NCBI GenBank assembly: GCA_026692665.1 | Contig: JAPLOF010000054.1 | Location: 1-64,000 of the forward strand | Direction of reading: 5' to 3' | From: Planctomycetota bacterium | GTDB taxonomy: Bacteria; Planctomycetota; UBA1135; GCA-002686595 | DNA length: 64,000 bases | In this document: positions 36,051-45,468 of the stretch, one piece after another | How the letters are laid out: each line of letters begins with the position of its first letter | Numbering within the stretch: position 1 is the first letter of the stretch | Made by a program: the position numbers and the translations under genes | The notes under the pieces: generated by a model | Told to the model about the DNA's origin: nothing | What the model saw: only the letters and a program-made list of their open reading frames with translations | Databases searched by the model: none

Positions 36051-38812
36051 GGGTTCGCCTCGAAGTGGAATGCGATGGTCTGGATGGCGGCCGGTCCGAG
36101 CTCCAGGCGCGCGATGGTACCCGTGAGCTCGACGGGGCCGAGGTCCAGGCCGTCCAGCCGCACGCGACGAGCCGACTTCGGAGGCCGGGGACCGGCGATG
36201 TCCGGTCCGAGTTGCAGGGTCGTGCGCACGGTTTCCGGGGAACGGTTCCAGACGCGGACGAGGACCACGCCATCGGCCTCGACGCGCAGGGCCGACAGCG
36301 CGACGCGCGGATCGTCGCAGCGCAGGAACGACCGGCGCGCCGAGATCCGCTCCGAACCGCCGCGTTCGTGCGCGCCGATCCACACCTGCTCCGCGAGCGG
36401 CGGGTGCGCGAAGGTCGCCGCTCGCGCCGCGACCCGCGCCTGAGTCTCGGTCCCCGGCACGACCTCCCAGGCGGAGCGCACGACCAGCCCGATCGGCGGA
36501 CGCTGTGCGTCGGGCGTGGCGAGGCTCGGGCCCGCCTGACAACGGCGGATGCGTCCGCCCTCGCGCGAGATCGTCCCGACGCCGCGCCAGAGCGTGAGCG
36601 CCAGGAACTCGCCGCGCGTGTTCGATCCAGCCGGAGCGTCCACGATCTCGTGCTCGTGCAGGCCGCGGTGCGCGACGACCACCGCCGCTTCGGGGTCGGC
36701 GGCGTGAACGAACGTGCCCGAGAACTGCGTGGTGTACGGCAGTTCGCCGGGATAGCCCTTCCAGCGATCCGGTGCCTGCTCGGGCGTGACTTCCGCAGTG
36801 CGCTCGCGCTGCACCAGCGCGAACGCCTGGTCCGTCGTCAGCGACTTCGTGCCCGCGGGCAGTGGCAGCAGGACGCGCACGCGGTGGTTCGTGAGCTCGG
36901 TGTCGAGCATGGTTTCGAACTCGAGCCGCGCCGAGCCGTCTTCGAGCCTCACGAGGGTCTCGATGCGCAGCGCCAGAAGCTCCCGTTCCTTGGGCTCGAT
37001 CCAGGGCAGCTTCCACACGATCGAGATCGACATGTGCGCCGCGGTCGCGCTGCGCCAGGCCTGGACCTTCGCGATCCCCTTGCCCGTCGACCAGGCGGGG
37101 TCCGTCTCCGCGTCGGGGCCGAAGCTGTAGAGGTCGCCGCGGTCGGAGCGCGATTCGTAGATCAGCGCGCCGTCCAAGCGCTTCCCGCTCGCCTTGTGCA
37201 GGATGGCCAGGCTGCCGTCGTGTCGGGCCTCGACGCGCAGGTTCTCGTTCTCGATCACCCCGCCGGCGACCACGTCGTCGAAGCCCTGGGGCCCGGGCGC
37301 GCCGCGGACCAGCTGGTAGAACGCGATGCCGCAGGCCGGCAGCTTGGCCGCGAACTCGACCGAGAGCAGGGCGCCGCGCCGGTAATCGAGGTGGTGGGCC
37401 GTGAACGCGTCGGCCTCGAGCCGTTCGACGTGCACGCGGACGGGTTTGCCGTCGGGATCGATCAACGCGAGCGTGTCCAGGTCCTCGTCCGAGAGGGCGC
37501 TCGGCCACTGGACGATGCAGGCGACCGTGCCGCTCCAGGCCTCGAAGTGCGGATTGTGCACGCCGAGGACCTCGATGCCGTCCTTGCGCGTGAAACCGGT
37601 GCGCAAGGCCAGCGCGCGCAGGGCGTCGTGCACGACGGCAGTCGCCGCGTGGCGCGCCTGGCGCAGGCGGAAACGGCCGTCCTCGTGGACGCTGTCGACG
37701 CTGCAGCCGCACACGTCGTCGTGCGGGTGCGTCAAGAGCAGGTCGCGCCACGCGCGGTCGAGCCGAGCCGCGTGCTCGCGGCCGGCGCGCGGACCCAGGG
37801 CGGCCGCGAGCGGTTCAGCGTGCTTCTCCAAGAGGTCCTGGACCTCGTGGTTCTCGACCTTCATGTCGATGCGCGCGGACCACGTGGACGACAGGATCGG
37901 ATGGTGGGCGTTCCCGAGCAGCTCGCCGCGGTGGACCGTGAAGTCCTTGCGCGAGGCCAGGACCGCGTCGACGGCGGCACCGAACGTCGAGTGCAGGAGC
38001 TCGATGCGCGGGAGCTCGCTCTTGGCGGACGCGAGCAGGTCGGGGATCTCGCGCTGCGGCATCAGGTGGTCGCTCCCGTTGCACAGGAGCAGCACGCCCG
38101 AGCGCGCGTGTCCCTTCAGCTGATCGACGGCCTCCTTGAGGCGCTGCGCCGCGAGCGGCACCTCCGGGACCCGCCCGCGGAAGTTGCCCCACTTCTCGGG
38201 ATGCCCGAGCAGGGCCGCGTTGTCGTACCCGCCCCGCAGGTAGAGCCCGAGAACGCGGGTACCGTCCGGCGCTTCCCACGCGAACTCGACGCCGGCGCGC
38301 GCGAAGAGCTCTTCCGAGACGCCGCGCATGAAGAGGAACGAGCGCAGTCCGAACCCGGCCAGGATCTGCGGCATCTGCGCCACGTGACCGAAGCTGTCGG
38401 GCATGTACCCGTCGCGGCATTCCCCGCCGAACTCCCGCACCGTGGCCAGGCCGCGCTGCAGGTTGCGCACGAGCGCTTCGCCCGAGACGAGGTACTCGTC
38501 GGGCAGGACGAAGCACGGCCCGATCACGAGGCGTCCAGAAGCGACGTGGGCGGCGATCTCGGCCCGCCTCTCGGGCCGGACCTCCAGGTAGTCCTCGAGC
38601 GCCGCCGTCTGGCCGTCGAGCGTGAACGACGCGAAGCGCGGGTCGTCACGCAGGATCGCGAGGACCTCGTCGATCATGCGCGCGAGCTGGAACCGGTACC
38701 CCTCGAAGGGCAGGTACCAGGCACGGTCCCAGTGCGAGTGGGACACGACGAAAGCGCGCAGCGCGGTCGGCGCCTTGGTTCCGCCCTTGGTCTCGCTCGT
38801 GGGGCCGCTCAT
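36047..38812 (-). CDS. Glycoside hydrolase family 38 alpha-mannosidase
   Basis: A 921-residue enzyme. The GH38 zinc and substrate motif is H25-S-H27-W-D29-R-A-W near the N-terminus. The nucleophile is D139 in GYMPDSFGHVAQMPQIL, preceded by FVLPDEYLVSGEA. A middle three-helix bundle holds HPHDDVCGCSVDSVHEDG, and the long beta-rich C-terminal half is typical. It would release alpha-linked mannose from oligosaccharides; the lack of a signal peptide points to the cytoplasm. It is the first gene of the GH38/DUF4434/AGE operon. A TATCCT hexamer lies 10 nt before the ATG with no ribosome binding site. Confidence 0.93.
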   Translation of the reverse strand: MSGPTSETKGGTKAPTALRAFVVSHSHWDRAWYLPFEGYRFQLARMIDEVLAILRDDPRFASFTLDGQTAALEDYLEVRPERRAEIAAHVASGRLVIGPCFVLPDEYLVSGEALVRNLQRGLATVREFGGECRDGYMPDSFGHVAQMPQILAGFGLRSFLFMRGVSEELFARAGVEFAWEAPDGTRVLGLYLRGGYDNAALLGHPEKWGNFRGRVPEVPLAAQRLKEAVDQLKGHARSGVLLLCNGSDHLMPQREIPDLLASAKSELPRIELLHSTFGAAVDAVLASRKDFTVHRGELLGNAHHPILSSTWSARIDMKVENHEVQDLLEKHAEPLAAALGPRAGREHAARLDRAWRDLLLTHPHDDVCGCSVDSVHEDGRFRLRQARHAATAVVHDALRALALRTGFTRKDGIEVLGVHNPHFEAWSGTVACIVQWPSALSDEDLDTLALIDPDGKPVRVHVERLEADAFTAHHLDYRRGALLSVEFAAKLPACGIAFYQLVRGAPGPQGFDDVVAGGVIENENLRVEARHDGSLAILHKASGKRLDGALIYESRSDRGDLYSFGPDAETDPAWSTGKGIAKVQAWRSATAAHMSISIVWKLPWIEPKERELLALRIETLVRLEDGSARLEFETMLDTELTNHRVRVLLPLPAGTKSLTTDQAFALVQRERTAEVTPEQAPDRWKGYPGELPYTTQFSGTFVHAADPEAAVVVAHRGLHEHEIVDAPAGSNTRGEFLALTLWRGVGTISREGGRIRRCQAGPSLATPDAQRPPIGLVVRSAWEVVPGTETQARVAARAATFAHPPLAEQVWIGAHERGGSERISARRSFLRCDDPRVALSALRVEADGVVLVRVWNRSPETVRTTLQLGPDIAGPRPPKSARRVRLDGLDLGPVELTGTIARLELGPAAIQTIAFHFEANP

Positions 38813-38866
38813 GGGGCGGGAGAGGATAGCGGCCGACGGGCGGAGCGCCTCCGCCCGATCCGGCGC

Positions 38867-39850
38867 TCAGCTGGCTGCCGCCGCCGCGGTCGCCGCGGCG
38901 CGCTGCGCCGCGAGGACGGCCACGATCCGGGTGATCGCATCGATCGCCACGATGCGACCCGCCGCGGACGCTTCGCGCAGCAGCTCCAGTTGCGCGGTCC
39001 CGGCGGCCAGCGCGAAGCTCGTCTGCTTGCCCGGCTTGGGCGAGAGCTCGGCGATGCGCGCGCGATGATGCTCCACGACGCCCACGACCTTCGCGGGGGG
39101 CTCGGGCGCGAAACAGAGGAGCGCCACGTCGTCGTAGTCGCTGGTGCCCATCCACAGGCCCGAGGCCTTGAAGGCGCCGTACAGCGCGTGGAAGCGCGCA
39201 CACACCGGCCCCGCGGGATCACCCTGCAGGAAGAGGACCAGCGAGGCCGTCTGCAACTCGTCGTTCCGGCCGTAGCCCAGAGCATGCAGGCCCTGGTAGA
39301 TCTCCTCGACGCGTCGCGCGATCGACTCCGGTTCGCCGCGGTCCTGCGACAGGATCGCGCACAGGGGCCAATCCGACTTCTGGGTGAGGATCGGGTGGTC
39401 CTTCTTCAGCGCGTCCCAGATGCGGACCATGCGCGTGAACTGCTCACGGCTGACGCGGCCGTCGCCGGATGCCTCGGCGAGCGCCAGGATCGCCAGGACC
39501 TCCTCGGTTCCACCCGAGAAGCGCCAGCGCTCGCGGAAGAGCGCTCCCGCGCGTGCGACCTCGGCCTGCATCTCCGCGACGCTCGTCCCGGTGCGCAGCA
39601 ACTGGGCCGCGAGGAGCACGCCGACGCTCGACCTGCGCCACCAGGGCTGCGAGTCCTTCAGCTCCTCGGCCAGCGCGGTGAGCTCCTGCGCCAGGGCCCT
39701 GGAGTCCCCGGGGATCGAGGTCAGAGCGAGCGCGGAATGGCGCAGCAGTTCGGCCGACTCCCACCAGCCGCGGCCGATCTCGAGACGCTCGTAGATCTCG
39801 ACGAAGCGGCCGAGGGGGTCCGGGGAGATGTGCGTCTTCGAGGAGCTCAT
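38867..39850 (-). CDS. DUF4003-like protein
   Basis: A 327-residue, largely helical soluble protein. Segments such as LTQKSDWPLCAILS, RRVEEIYQGLHALGYGRNDELQTASLVLFL and the length resemble DUF4003 proteins, better known from Firmicutes; this match is from memory of the pattern and is moderate. The C-terminus ends in an Ala run. No catalytic motif is evident and no function is known. It lies 54 bp upstream of the GH38 start on the same strand, and 19 bp after the TerC gene's stop. Confidence 0.6.
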   Translation of the reverse strand: MSSSKTHISPDPLGRFVEIYERLEIGRGWWESAELLRHSALALTSIPGDSRALAQELTALAEELKDSQPWWRRSSVGVLLAAQLLRTGTSVAEMQAEVARAGALFRERWRFSGGTEEVLAILALAEASGDGRVSREQFTRMVRIWDALKKDHPILTQKSDWPLCAILSQDRGEPESIARRVEEIYQGLHALGYGRNDELQTASLVLFLQGDPAGPVCARFHALYGAFKASGLWMGTSDYDDVALLCFAPEPPAKVVGVVEHHRARIAELSPKPGKQTSFALAAGTAQLELLREASAAGRIVAIDAITRIVAVLAAQRAAATAAAAAS

Positions 39851-39869
39851 GAGGCAGGGATCTCCAGGC

Positions 39870-40628
39870 TCAGGACTTTTCGGGCGGCTCGGGGACGCTC
39901 GGCCGCTTGAACTCGACCGGGACCGACTTGCGGCGCAGGCGCAGGTTCAGCATCTCGACACCCAGCGAGAACGCCATGGCGAAGTAGACGTAGCCCTTCG
40001 GGATGTGCTGGCCGAGCCCATCGGCGACGAGCAGCACGCCGATCAGGATCAGGAACGACAGCGCGAGCATCTTGATGGTCGGGTGGCGCTCCACGAACGA
40101 GCCGATCGCCTGCGCGAAGAGCAGCATGATCGCGATGGAGATCACGACCGCGGTGATCATGACGTAGACGTGGCTCGCCATGCCGACGGCGGTGATCACC
40201 GAGTCCAGCGAGAACACCAGGTCCAGGAGCAGGATCTGGACGATCACCGAGGCGAACGACGCCGCGGCGCGGCCGCCTCCTCCGTGCTCGCCCCCGCCTT
40301 CCAGCTTGTCGTGGATCTCCCAGGTCGCCTTCGCGACCAGGAACAGGCCCCCGAGCAGGAGGATCAGGTCGCGACCCGAGATGTCGTGGCCGAACGGGGC
40401 GAACAGGGTGGCCGTGAGCGACATCACCCAGGAGAGGGAGAGCAGGAGCCCGATCCGCATGAACATCGCCAGGAACAGGCCCAGCCTCCAGGCCCTGGGC
40501 TGCTCGGCCTTGGGCAGCTTGCCGGTCAGGATCGAGATGAAGACGATGTTGTCGATGCCGAGGACGATCTCGAGCAGCGTCAGCGTCAGCAGGGCGATCA
40601 GGTTGTCGGTGGTGAGGATCTCGGCCAA
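39870..40628 (-). CDS. TerC family integral membrane protein
   Basis: A 252-residue protein with about seven hydrophobic helices. TerC signatures are present: LLEIVLGIDNIVFISIL near the N-terminus and LLLDLVFSLDSVITAVGM after a Gly/His-rich loop, both carrying the conserved Asp residues in helices. TerC/Alx-type proteins are linked to metal ion homeostasis, notably manganese, and tellurite resistance. The TTG at 40628 is the best start because the family begins just before this segment; a GTG at 40697 would add a basic tail. A TAGGAT hexamer at 40663-40668 on this strand could be a -10 element. Confidence 0.88.
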   Translation of the reverse strand: MAEILTTDNLIALLTLTLLEIVLGIDNIVFISILTGKLPKAEQPRAWRLGLFLAMFMRIGLLLSLSWVMSLTATLFAPFGHDISGRDLILLLGGLFLVAKATWEIHDKLEGGGEHGGGGRAAASFASVIVQILLLDLVFSLDSVITAVGMASHVYVMITAVVISIAIMLLFAQAIGSFVERHPTIKMLALSFLILIGVLLVADGLGQHIPKGYVYFAMAFSLGVEMLNLRLRRKSVPVEFKRPSVPEPPEKS

Positions 40629-40820
40629 GCTTCTGGGTCTCGCGGGGACTTCGGGGCGCGGAATCCTAGCGAAATGGGATCGCGCGCGGGCGTGCACGGC
40701 GGAGAACGACGACCCGCGCGTGGCTGACTCCGACCTCCCAACGGCCGCGCCCTGCCCGACCCATCCGCCACTGCGCCTCGGCGCGCGTCCGCGCCACGAA
40801 GGAAATCAGGACAGTACCCC

Positions 40821-40874
40821 TTGCATCCAGCTCTGGACCGCAGCATGATTATGCGCGTTCACGCAGACTTATGC
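40821..40874 (+). promoter_or_regulatory. Candidate argR promoter with overlapping operator-like repeats
   Basis: A locally AT-richer patch precedes argR. TTGCAT (40821-40826) and CATGAT (40844-40849), 17 bp apart, resemble weak -35 and -10 boxes. GCATGATTATGC (40843-40854) has perfect 4-bp arms, and its TTATGC recurs at 40869-40874, 20 bp further on, running into the ATG. Placement over the -10 box and start codon suits ArgR autoregulation, but the match to known ARG boxes is only partial. The other 190 bp of this divergent gap to terC show nothing more than the terC TAGGAT box. Confidence 0.35.
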
Positions 40875-41359
40875 CTCCCCGCCCCGCCACCACCGAAGTC
40901 GTGACCCGCGACGTCCGCCGAGCCCGGATCCTCGAGCTCGTCCGCCGGGATCGGGTGAAGAGCCAGCACGAGCTCCAGTCGCTCCTCGGCGAGTACGGGA
41001 TCGACGTGAACCAGGCCACGCTCTCGCGCGACCTGCGCGACCTGGGTCTGCTCAAGGGGCGCGACGGCTACGAGATCCCCGGGTCGGCCAGTCCGGCCGC
41101 GGACGATGCCGGGATCGCGCTCGTCGCGGCCGCGCGGACATGGCTCGGCGAGGCTCGCGCGGCCCAGTCGCTGGTCGTCCTGAAGACACCGCCGGGCGGC
41201 GCGAGCCCGCTGGCGATCGCGATCGACCGCGCGCGCCTCGACGGCGTCGTCGGCACGATCGCCGGCGACGACACGGTGTTCCTGGCAGCGGCGGGCACGG
41301 CGCAGGCGCGCCGGCTCGTCCGCGAACTGAACGCGCTCAGGACCCGGCGCGCGTCGTGA
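40871..41359 (+). CDS. argR: Arginine repressor ArgR
   Basis: A 162-residue regulator. The N-terminal winged helix-turn-helix contains [19 protein letters not shown] followed by [15 protein letters not shown], the diagnostic ArgR recognition helix. The C-terminal domain contains the arginine-binding, trimer-forming signature near [15 protein letters not shown]. With arginine bound, hexameric ArgR represses biosynthetic genes. It heads the arginine operon and its stop overlaps the argC GTG (GTGA), so repressor and enzymes are made from one message and autoregulation is expected. The N-terminus is about ten residues longer than in typical ArgR. Confidence 0.95.
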   Translation: MPPRPATTEVVTRDVRRARILELVRRDRVKSQHELQSLLGEYGIDVNQATLSRDLRDLGLLKGRDGYEIPGSASPAADDAGIALVAAARTWLGEARAAQSLVVLKTPPGGASPLAIAIDRARLDGVVGTIAGDDTVFLAAAGTAQARRLVRELNALRTRRAS

Positions 41360-42339
41360 AGACCGTCGCCATCCTCGGCGCGTCCGGCTACACCGGCCGC
41401 GAGCTCGCGCGATTGCTCGCGACGCACCCGTCGCTGCGTCTCGCCGGGGCGTTCAGCGCGCGCGAGAACGACGTGCCGGAAGCGCCCGAGCTGCCGTGCG
41501 ACGCGCGCGTCGAGGCTCTGGACTGGTCGCGGATCGGCGCCTGCGACGGCGTGTTCTTGTGCACGCCGCACGCCGCTTCCGCCGAACTCGCGCGGCGCGT
41601 CCTCGCGCTCGGCCCCAAGGTCGTGGACCTGTCGGCGGACTTCCGTCTGCCGGATGCCGGCCTGTACGAGAGGGTGTACGAGCACCGCCACGGGGCACCC
41701 GAGCTCCTGCGCGAGGCGCCGTACGGCCTGACCGAGCTCGCGCGCGAAGCCGTCCGAATCGCGCGCCTGGTCGCGAATCCGGGCTGCTATCCCACGGCGA
41801 CGTTGCTCGCGCTGAAGCCGCTCGTCGCCGCGGGCCTCGTCGATACGGCGCGCAGCATCGTCGTCGACGCGAAGAGCGGCGTGTCGGGCGCCGGCAAGAA
41901 CCCCTCGAATCGCACGCACTTCGGCGCCAGCCACGAGAACTTCCTGGCCTACGGCGTCGGCGGACACCGCCACGCGCCGGAGATCCGGCTGCACGCGGGG
42001 GTCACGGATCTCGTGTTCGTCCCCCACCTCCTGCCGGTCTTCCGCGGGATCCTGGCGACGATCTACGTGAAGCCCGCGCGCGGGATCGACGCGGCGCGGA
42101 TGCGCGCCTGCCTCGCGGAAACCTACGCCGGGGAGCGCTTCGTCCAGGTCTACGACCGCGGCCAGCCCGAGCTGAACCGCGTGCAGATGACGAACCAGTG
42201 CCACATCGCCGTGACGCAGCAGGAGGACACCGTGATCCTGACCTCGGCGATCGACAACCTCGTGAAGGGCGCCAGCGGCCAGGCGCTGCAGAACATGAAC
42301 CTCGTGCTGGGCCTCGACGAGGCCGCGGGGCTCGTCTGA
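41356..42339 (+). CDS. argC: N-acetyl-gamma-glutamyl-phosphate reductase
   Basis: A 327-residue NADPH enzyme that reduces N-acetylglutamyl phosphate to the semialdehyde, the third step of arginine synthesis. The dinucleotide-binding motif [16 protein letters not shown] opens the protein. The catalytic cysteine is C144 in [14 protein letters not shown]. The C-terminal [19 protein letters not shown] is fully conserved in the family. The GTG start overlaps the argR stop, and the stop overlaps the argB ATG as TGATG. Confidence 0.96.
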   Translation: MKTVAILGASGYTGRELARLLATHPSLRLAGAFSARENDVPEAPELPCDARVEALDWSRIGACDGVFLCTPHAASAELARRVLALGPKVVDLSADFRLPDAGLYERVYEHRHGAPELLREAPYGLTELAREAVRIARLVANPGCYPTATLLALKPLVAAGLVDTARSIVVDAKSGVSGAGKNPSNRTHFGASHENFLAYGVGGHRHAPEIRLHAGVTDLVFVPHLLPVFRGILATIYVKPARGIDAARMRACLAETYAGERFVQVYDRGQPELNRVQMTNQCHIAVTQQEDTVILTSAIDNLVKGASGQALQNMNLVLGLDEAAGLV

Positions 42340-43154
42340 TGGCGCGCCAGCAGAGGATCCTGGTGAAGGTCGGCGGCGCCCAGCTCGAGCAGCCGGGACC
42401 GCGCGCGGACCTGTGCCGTTCGGTCGCGCTGGCTCGCGAGGCGGGCTTCGAGATCGTGCTCGTCCACGGCGGGGGCAATCAGATCCGCGACCTCGTGCGC
42501 AAGCTGGGTCTCCCCGAGAGCTACCACAACGGACTGCGCGTCACGGACGCCGCGACGGCGGACGTCGTGCTCATGGTTCTGGCGGGCCTCGTGAACAAGG
42601 AGCTCGTGCACGCCCTCGAGACGAGCGGCGTGCGGGCCTGCGGCCTGTCGGGAGCCGACGGTGGCACGTTCCAGGCGACGAAGCGACGCGACGACGTGCT
42701 CGACCTCGGCTACGTCGGGGAGGTCGGCCGCACCGACGTGCGCCTCGTCGACCTCCTCCTCCGCGACGGCATCCTGCCCGTGATCGCGACCGCCGCTCCC
42801 TTGCAGCACGGCGAGGACGCGCCCGACGATCGGTTCTACAACGTGAACGCGGACATGGCCGCGGGCCCGCTTTCGCGCGCGGTGCGGGCCGACGTGCTGC
42901 TCTTCCTGACGGATGTTCCCGGCGTGCTCGACGCCGCGAAGCAGCGCATCCCGGAGCTCACGCCCGAGGCGTGCGCGGAGTTGCGCCTCGCGGGCGTCAT
43001 CCACGGCGGCATGATCCCCAAGGTCGACGCGGCGCTGGCGGCGCTCGCGGCGAATCCCGGCTCGACCGTCAAGATCGCCCCCGCGGCCGGCGCCGACGCG
43101 GTGCGGCGCGCCTTGTCCCCCGACGTCGGTACGAGTTTCCAGGAGAGCCGCTGA
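42339..43154 (+). CDS. argB: Acetylglutamate kinase
   Basis: A 271-residue amino-acid kinase that phosphorylates N-acetylglutamate, usually the feedback-controlled step. Motifs are ILVKVGGAQL and LVHGGGNQIRDL for the phosphate and ATP sites, YHNGLRVTDA for the acetylglutamate site, and LFLTDVPGVLD and GGMIPKVDAAL near the C-terminus. It lacks the N-terminal helix linked to hexamer formation in arginine-inhibited enzymes, so it may not be arginine-sensitive (inference from length). Translation is coupled to argC by a 1-bp overlap. Confidence 0.95.
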   Translation: MARQQRILVKVGGAQLEQPGPRADLCRSVALAREAGFEIVLVHGGGNQIRDLVRKLGLPESYHNGLRVTDAATADVVLMVLAGLVNKELVHALETSGVRACGLSGADGGTFQATKRRDDVLDLGYVGEVGRTDVRLVDLLLRDGILPVIATAAPLQHGEDAPDDRFYNVNADMAAGPLSRAVRADVLLFLTDVPGVLDAAKQRIPELTPEACAELRLAGVIHGGMIPKVDAALAALAANPGSTVKIAPAAGADAVRRALSPDVGTSFQESR

Positions 43155-43155
43155 G

Positions 43156-44364
43156 ATGGACGAGCACGTCCTGAAGACCTACCTGCGCGCCGACGAGGTC
43201 TTCGTCGACGGCTGTGGCGCGGAGGTCCGTGACGCGACGGGTCGCGTGTGGCTCGATTTCCTGGGCGGGATCGCGGTTTCGGCCCTCGGACACGCCCACC
43301 CGCGGCTCACGGCGGCCATCGCGGACCAGGCCGGCAAGGTGATCCACTTGTCGAACCTGTTCCGGCATCCCTACACCGAGGAAGTCGCCCGGCGCGTCGC
43401 GCTCCTGACGGGGCTCGACTCGGTCTTCTTCGCCAACAGCGGCGCCGAAGCCAACGAGGCGGCGCTGAAGCTGTCGCGCAAGTACCAGCGCGGCAAGGGA
43501 CGCCCGGAACGGATGTCCTTCCTGGCGCTCGAGGGTGCCTTCCACGGCCGGACGTGCGGGGCCCTGTCGCTGACCCACAACGCGAAGTACCGCGAGCCGT
43601 TCGGACCGCTCCTCGAATGCAGCTGGGTGCCGCCCGGCGACGTGGCCGCGCTCGAGAACGCACTGCACACGCTGCGGCCGGCGGCGCTGTTCCTGGAGCC
43701 GATCCAGGGCGAGGCCGGCGTGCGCGACGTTCCTCACGACTACGTTCGCGCGGCGCGGCGCCTGTGCACGGCGACGGACACGGTTCTCGTCCACGACGAG
43801 GTGCAGGCCGGGTGCGGCCGTACGGGCACGTTCCTGGCCGGGGACTGGGCGGGCGTGAAGCCCGACATCGCGACGCTGGCGAAGCCGATCGCGGCCGGCC
43901 TCCCGCTGGGCCTGTGCGTCGTGGCCGAGCCGTTCGCGAAGGTCCTCCAGCCGGGCGATCACGGCTCCACGTTCGCGGGCGGGCCGCTCGCCTGCCGCGC
44001 GGCGCTCGTGTTCCTGGAGGAGCTCGAGGAGGGCGGCCTGCTGGCGGCGGTACGCGAGCGCGGCGCCGAGCTTTCCGCCGGACTCGCAGCTCTGCAGCGG
44101 GAATTCCCGCTCATTTCCGAGCTGCGCGGCCGCGGACTGATCCAGGGCGTGCGGCTCGCCGAGGGCGCGGAGGAAGTCCAGAAGGACCTGTACCGTCGCG
44201 GCCTGATCACGAACCGGACCGGGGGCGACACGATCCGTCTGCTCCCGCCCTACGTGATCACGAGCGACCAGATCCAGCGCGGCCTGCGCATCCTGCGCGA
44301 CGCGCTCGAGGCGCGGAGCTCCGCGGCGAAGTCGGCCCCGAATCCGGCGACCGTCCGCGCGTAG
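43156..44364 (+). CDS. argD: Acetylornithine aminotransferase
   Basis: A 402-residue class III PLP aminotransferase that makes N-acetylornithine from the semialdehyde with glutamate as donor. The PLP-binding lysine is K243 in DIATLAKPIAAGLPLG. FANSGAEANEAALKLSRKY and LVHDEVQAGCGRTGTF are the family's cofactor motifs, and HGSTFAGGPLACRAAL closes the site. An AGGAG ribosome binding site at 43141-43145 lies 10 nt before the ATG, which follows the argB stop by 1 bp. It may also act as succinyldiaminopimelate aminotransferase, as some ArgD proteins do. Confidence 0.95.
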   Translation: MDEHVLKTYLRADEVFVDGCGAEVRDATGRVWLDFLGGIAVSALGHAHPRLTAAIADQAGKVIHLSNLFRHPYTEEVARRVALLTGLDSVFFANSGAEANEAALKLSRKYQRGKGRPERMSFLALEGAFHGRTCGALSLTHNAKYREPFGPLLECSWVPPGDVAALENALHTLRPAALFLEPIQGEAGVRDVPHDYVRAARRLCTATDTVLVHDEVQAGCGRTGTFLAGDWAGVKPDIATLAKPIAAGLPLGLCVVAEPFAKVLQPGDHGSTFAGGPLACRAALVFLEELEEGGLLAAVRERGAELSAGLAALQREFPLISELRGRGLIQGVRLAEGAEEVQKDLYRRGLITNRTGGDTIRLLPPYVITSDQIQRGLRILRDALEARSSAAKSAPNPATVRA

Positions 44365-44376
44365 TGCGCGCTCGAC

Positions 44377-44407
44377 GGTGCGGGTGCCAGAGAGGCCCGC
44401 ACCTCTC
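44377..44407 (+). other. Two mutually exclusive hairpins between argD and argF
   Basis: The 90-bp argD-argF gap holds GGTGCGGG (44377-44384) pairing with CCCGCACC (44396-44403). It also holds GAGAGG (44390-44395) pairing with CCTCTC (44402-44407) across a 6-nt loop. The two stems share bases at 44402-44403, and the loop of one contains the arm of the other, so only one can form. No U-tract follows. It could be an mRNA processing or regulatory element inside the operon, or chance in GC-rich DNA. Confidence 0.45.
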
Positions 44408-44454
44408 CGTTCCTGACACTGTCTTCATCACCCCCTGCTCGACTTCGACTCACG

Positions 44455-45405
44455 ATGACCAAGAAGCCCTTCGGCACGCTGCCCCAGAAAGACCTGCTCA
44501 CCGTCGCCCAGCTCGGGCCCGGCGACGTCGAGACCATCTTCGGAGCGACGACGGCGATCAAGTCGGATCGCGCCGCGTACTCCGAAGCGCTGCGCGGCAA
44601 GCGCCTGGCGATGATCTTCGAGAAGGACTCGCTGCGCACGCGCTTCACCTTCGACGTCGGCATGCAGGACCTGGGCGGCTCGGCGGTCTTCATGGACCAC
44701 CGCGACGTGCGCCTCGGCTCGCGCGAGTCGCTCAAGGACATGGCGCGCAACCTCGAGCGCTGGGTCGACGGCATCGTCGCGCGCGTGTTCAAGCAACGCG
44801 CGCTCGAGGAAATCGCGGCGAATTGCAACATTCCCGTGATCAACGGACTCTCCGACCACGTGCATCCTTGCCAGGCGCTGTCCGACTTCTTCACGCTCAC
44901 CGAGCGCTGGGGGAACGTGAAGGGCCGCCGCCTGGTCTACGTCGGCGACGGCAACAACACGTGCCACTCGCTGCTCCACGTCGCGGCGCGCCTCGGCGCG
45001 CACATCACCGTGTGTTCGCCCGAAGGCTACGAGCCCAACGCGCGCGTCGTCAGCGAGGCTATGCTCATGGCGCGTGAGTCGGGCAGCGACATCCAGATCA
45101 CGAACGACCCCGAGCTGGCCGTGAAGGGCGCCGACGCCGTGTACACGGACGTCTGGGCCTCGATGGGCCAGGAGGACGAGATCGAGGAGCGCTCGTCGAT
45201 CTTCAACGACTACCGCGTCGACGAGGAGATGATGGCGCTGGCCAAGCCCGACGCGCTGTTCATGCACTGCCTGCCCGCCCACCGCGGCCAGGAAGTCACG
45301 GCCGGCGTCATCGACGGCCCGAACTCGATCGTCTACGACATCGCCGAGAACCGTCTGCACGTGCAGAAGGCCATCCTCGTGCTCCTCATGGGCGACAAGC
45401 GCTGA
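44455..45405 (+). CDS. argF: Ornithine carbamoyltransferase
   Basis: A 316-residue enzyme forming citrulline from ornithine and carbamoyl phosphate. The carbamoyl phosphate loop reads FEKDSLRTRFTF, an S-L-R-T-R form of the usual STRTR. LSDHVHPCQALSDFFTL and MHCLPAHRGQEVT are the ornithine-transcarbamylase blocks (H-P-C-Q; H-C-L-P). The HCLPAHRG form argues against N-acetylornithine carbamoyltransferase, and the presence of argJ agrees with an ornithine substrate. The gene follows argD after 90 bp that carry alternative hairpins. Confidence 0.93.
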   Translation: MTKKPFGTLPQKDLLTVAQLGPGDVETIFGATTAIKSDRAAYSEALRGKRLAMIFEKDSLRTRFTFDVGMQDLGGSAVFMDHRDVRLGSRESLKDMARNLERWVDGIVARVFKQRALEEIAANCNIPVINGLSDHVHPCQALSDFFTLTERWGNVKGRRLVYVGDGNNTCHSLLHVAARLGAHITVCSPEGYEPNARVVSEAMLMARESGSDIQITNDPELAVKGADAVYTDVWASMGQEDEIEERSSIFNDYRVDEEMMALAKPDALFMHCLPAHRGQEVTAGVIDGPNSIVYDIAENRLHVQKAILVLLMGDKR

Positions 45406-45468
45406 TCCGCGCCGCTCCAATCCTCCTCCGCACTCCCCCGACGCATCCCCCGAGCAAGATCCAGAACC

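Noticed and set aside
36065-39910. A 1281-codon open frame on the plus strand opposite the GH38 and DUF4003-like genes
   Set aside because: The opposite strand encodes well-supported proteins; no domain is seen in this frame.
44455-45405. N-acetylornithine carbamoyltransferase instead of ArgF
   Set aside because: The SLRTR loop raised the question, but HCLPAHRG and HPCQ match ornithine carbamoyltransferase, and argJ in the operon supplies free ornithine.
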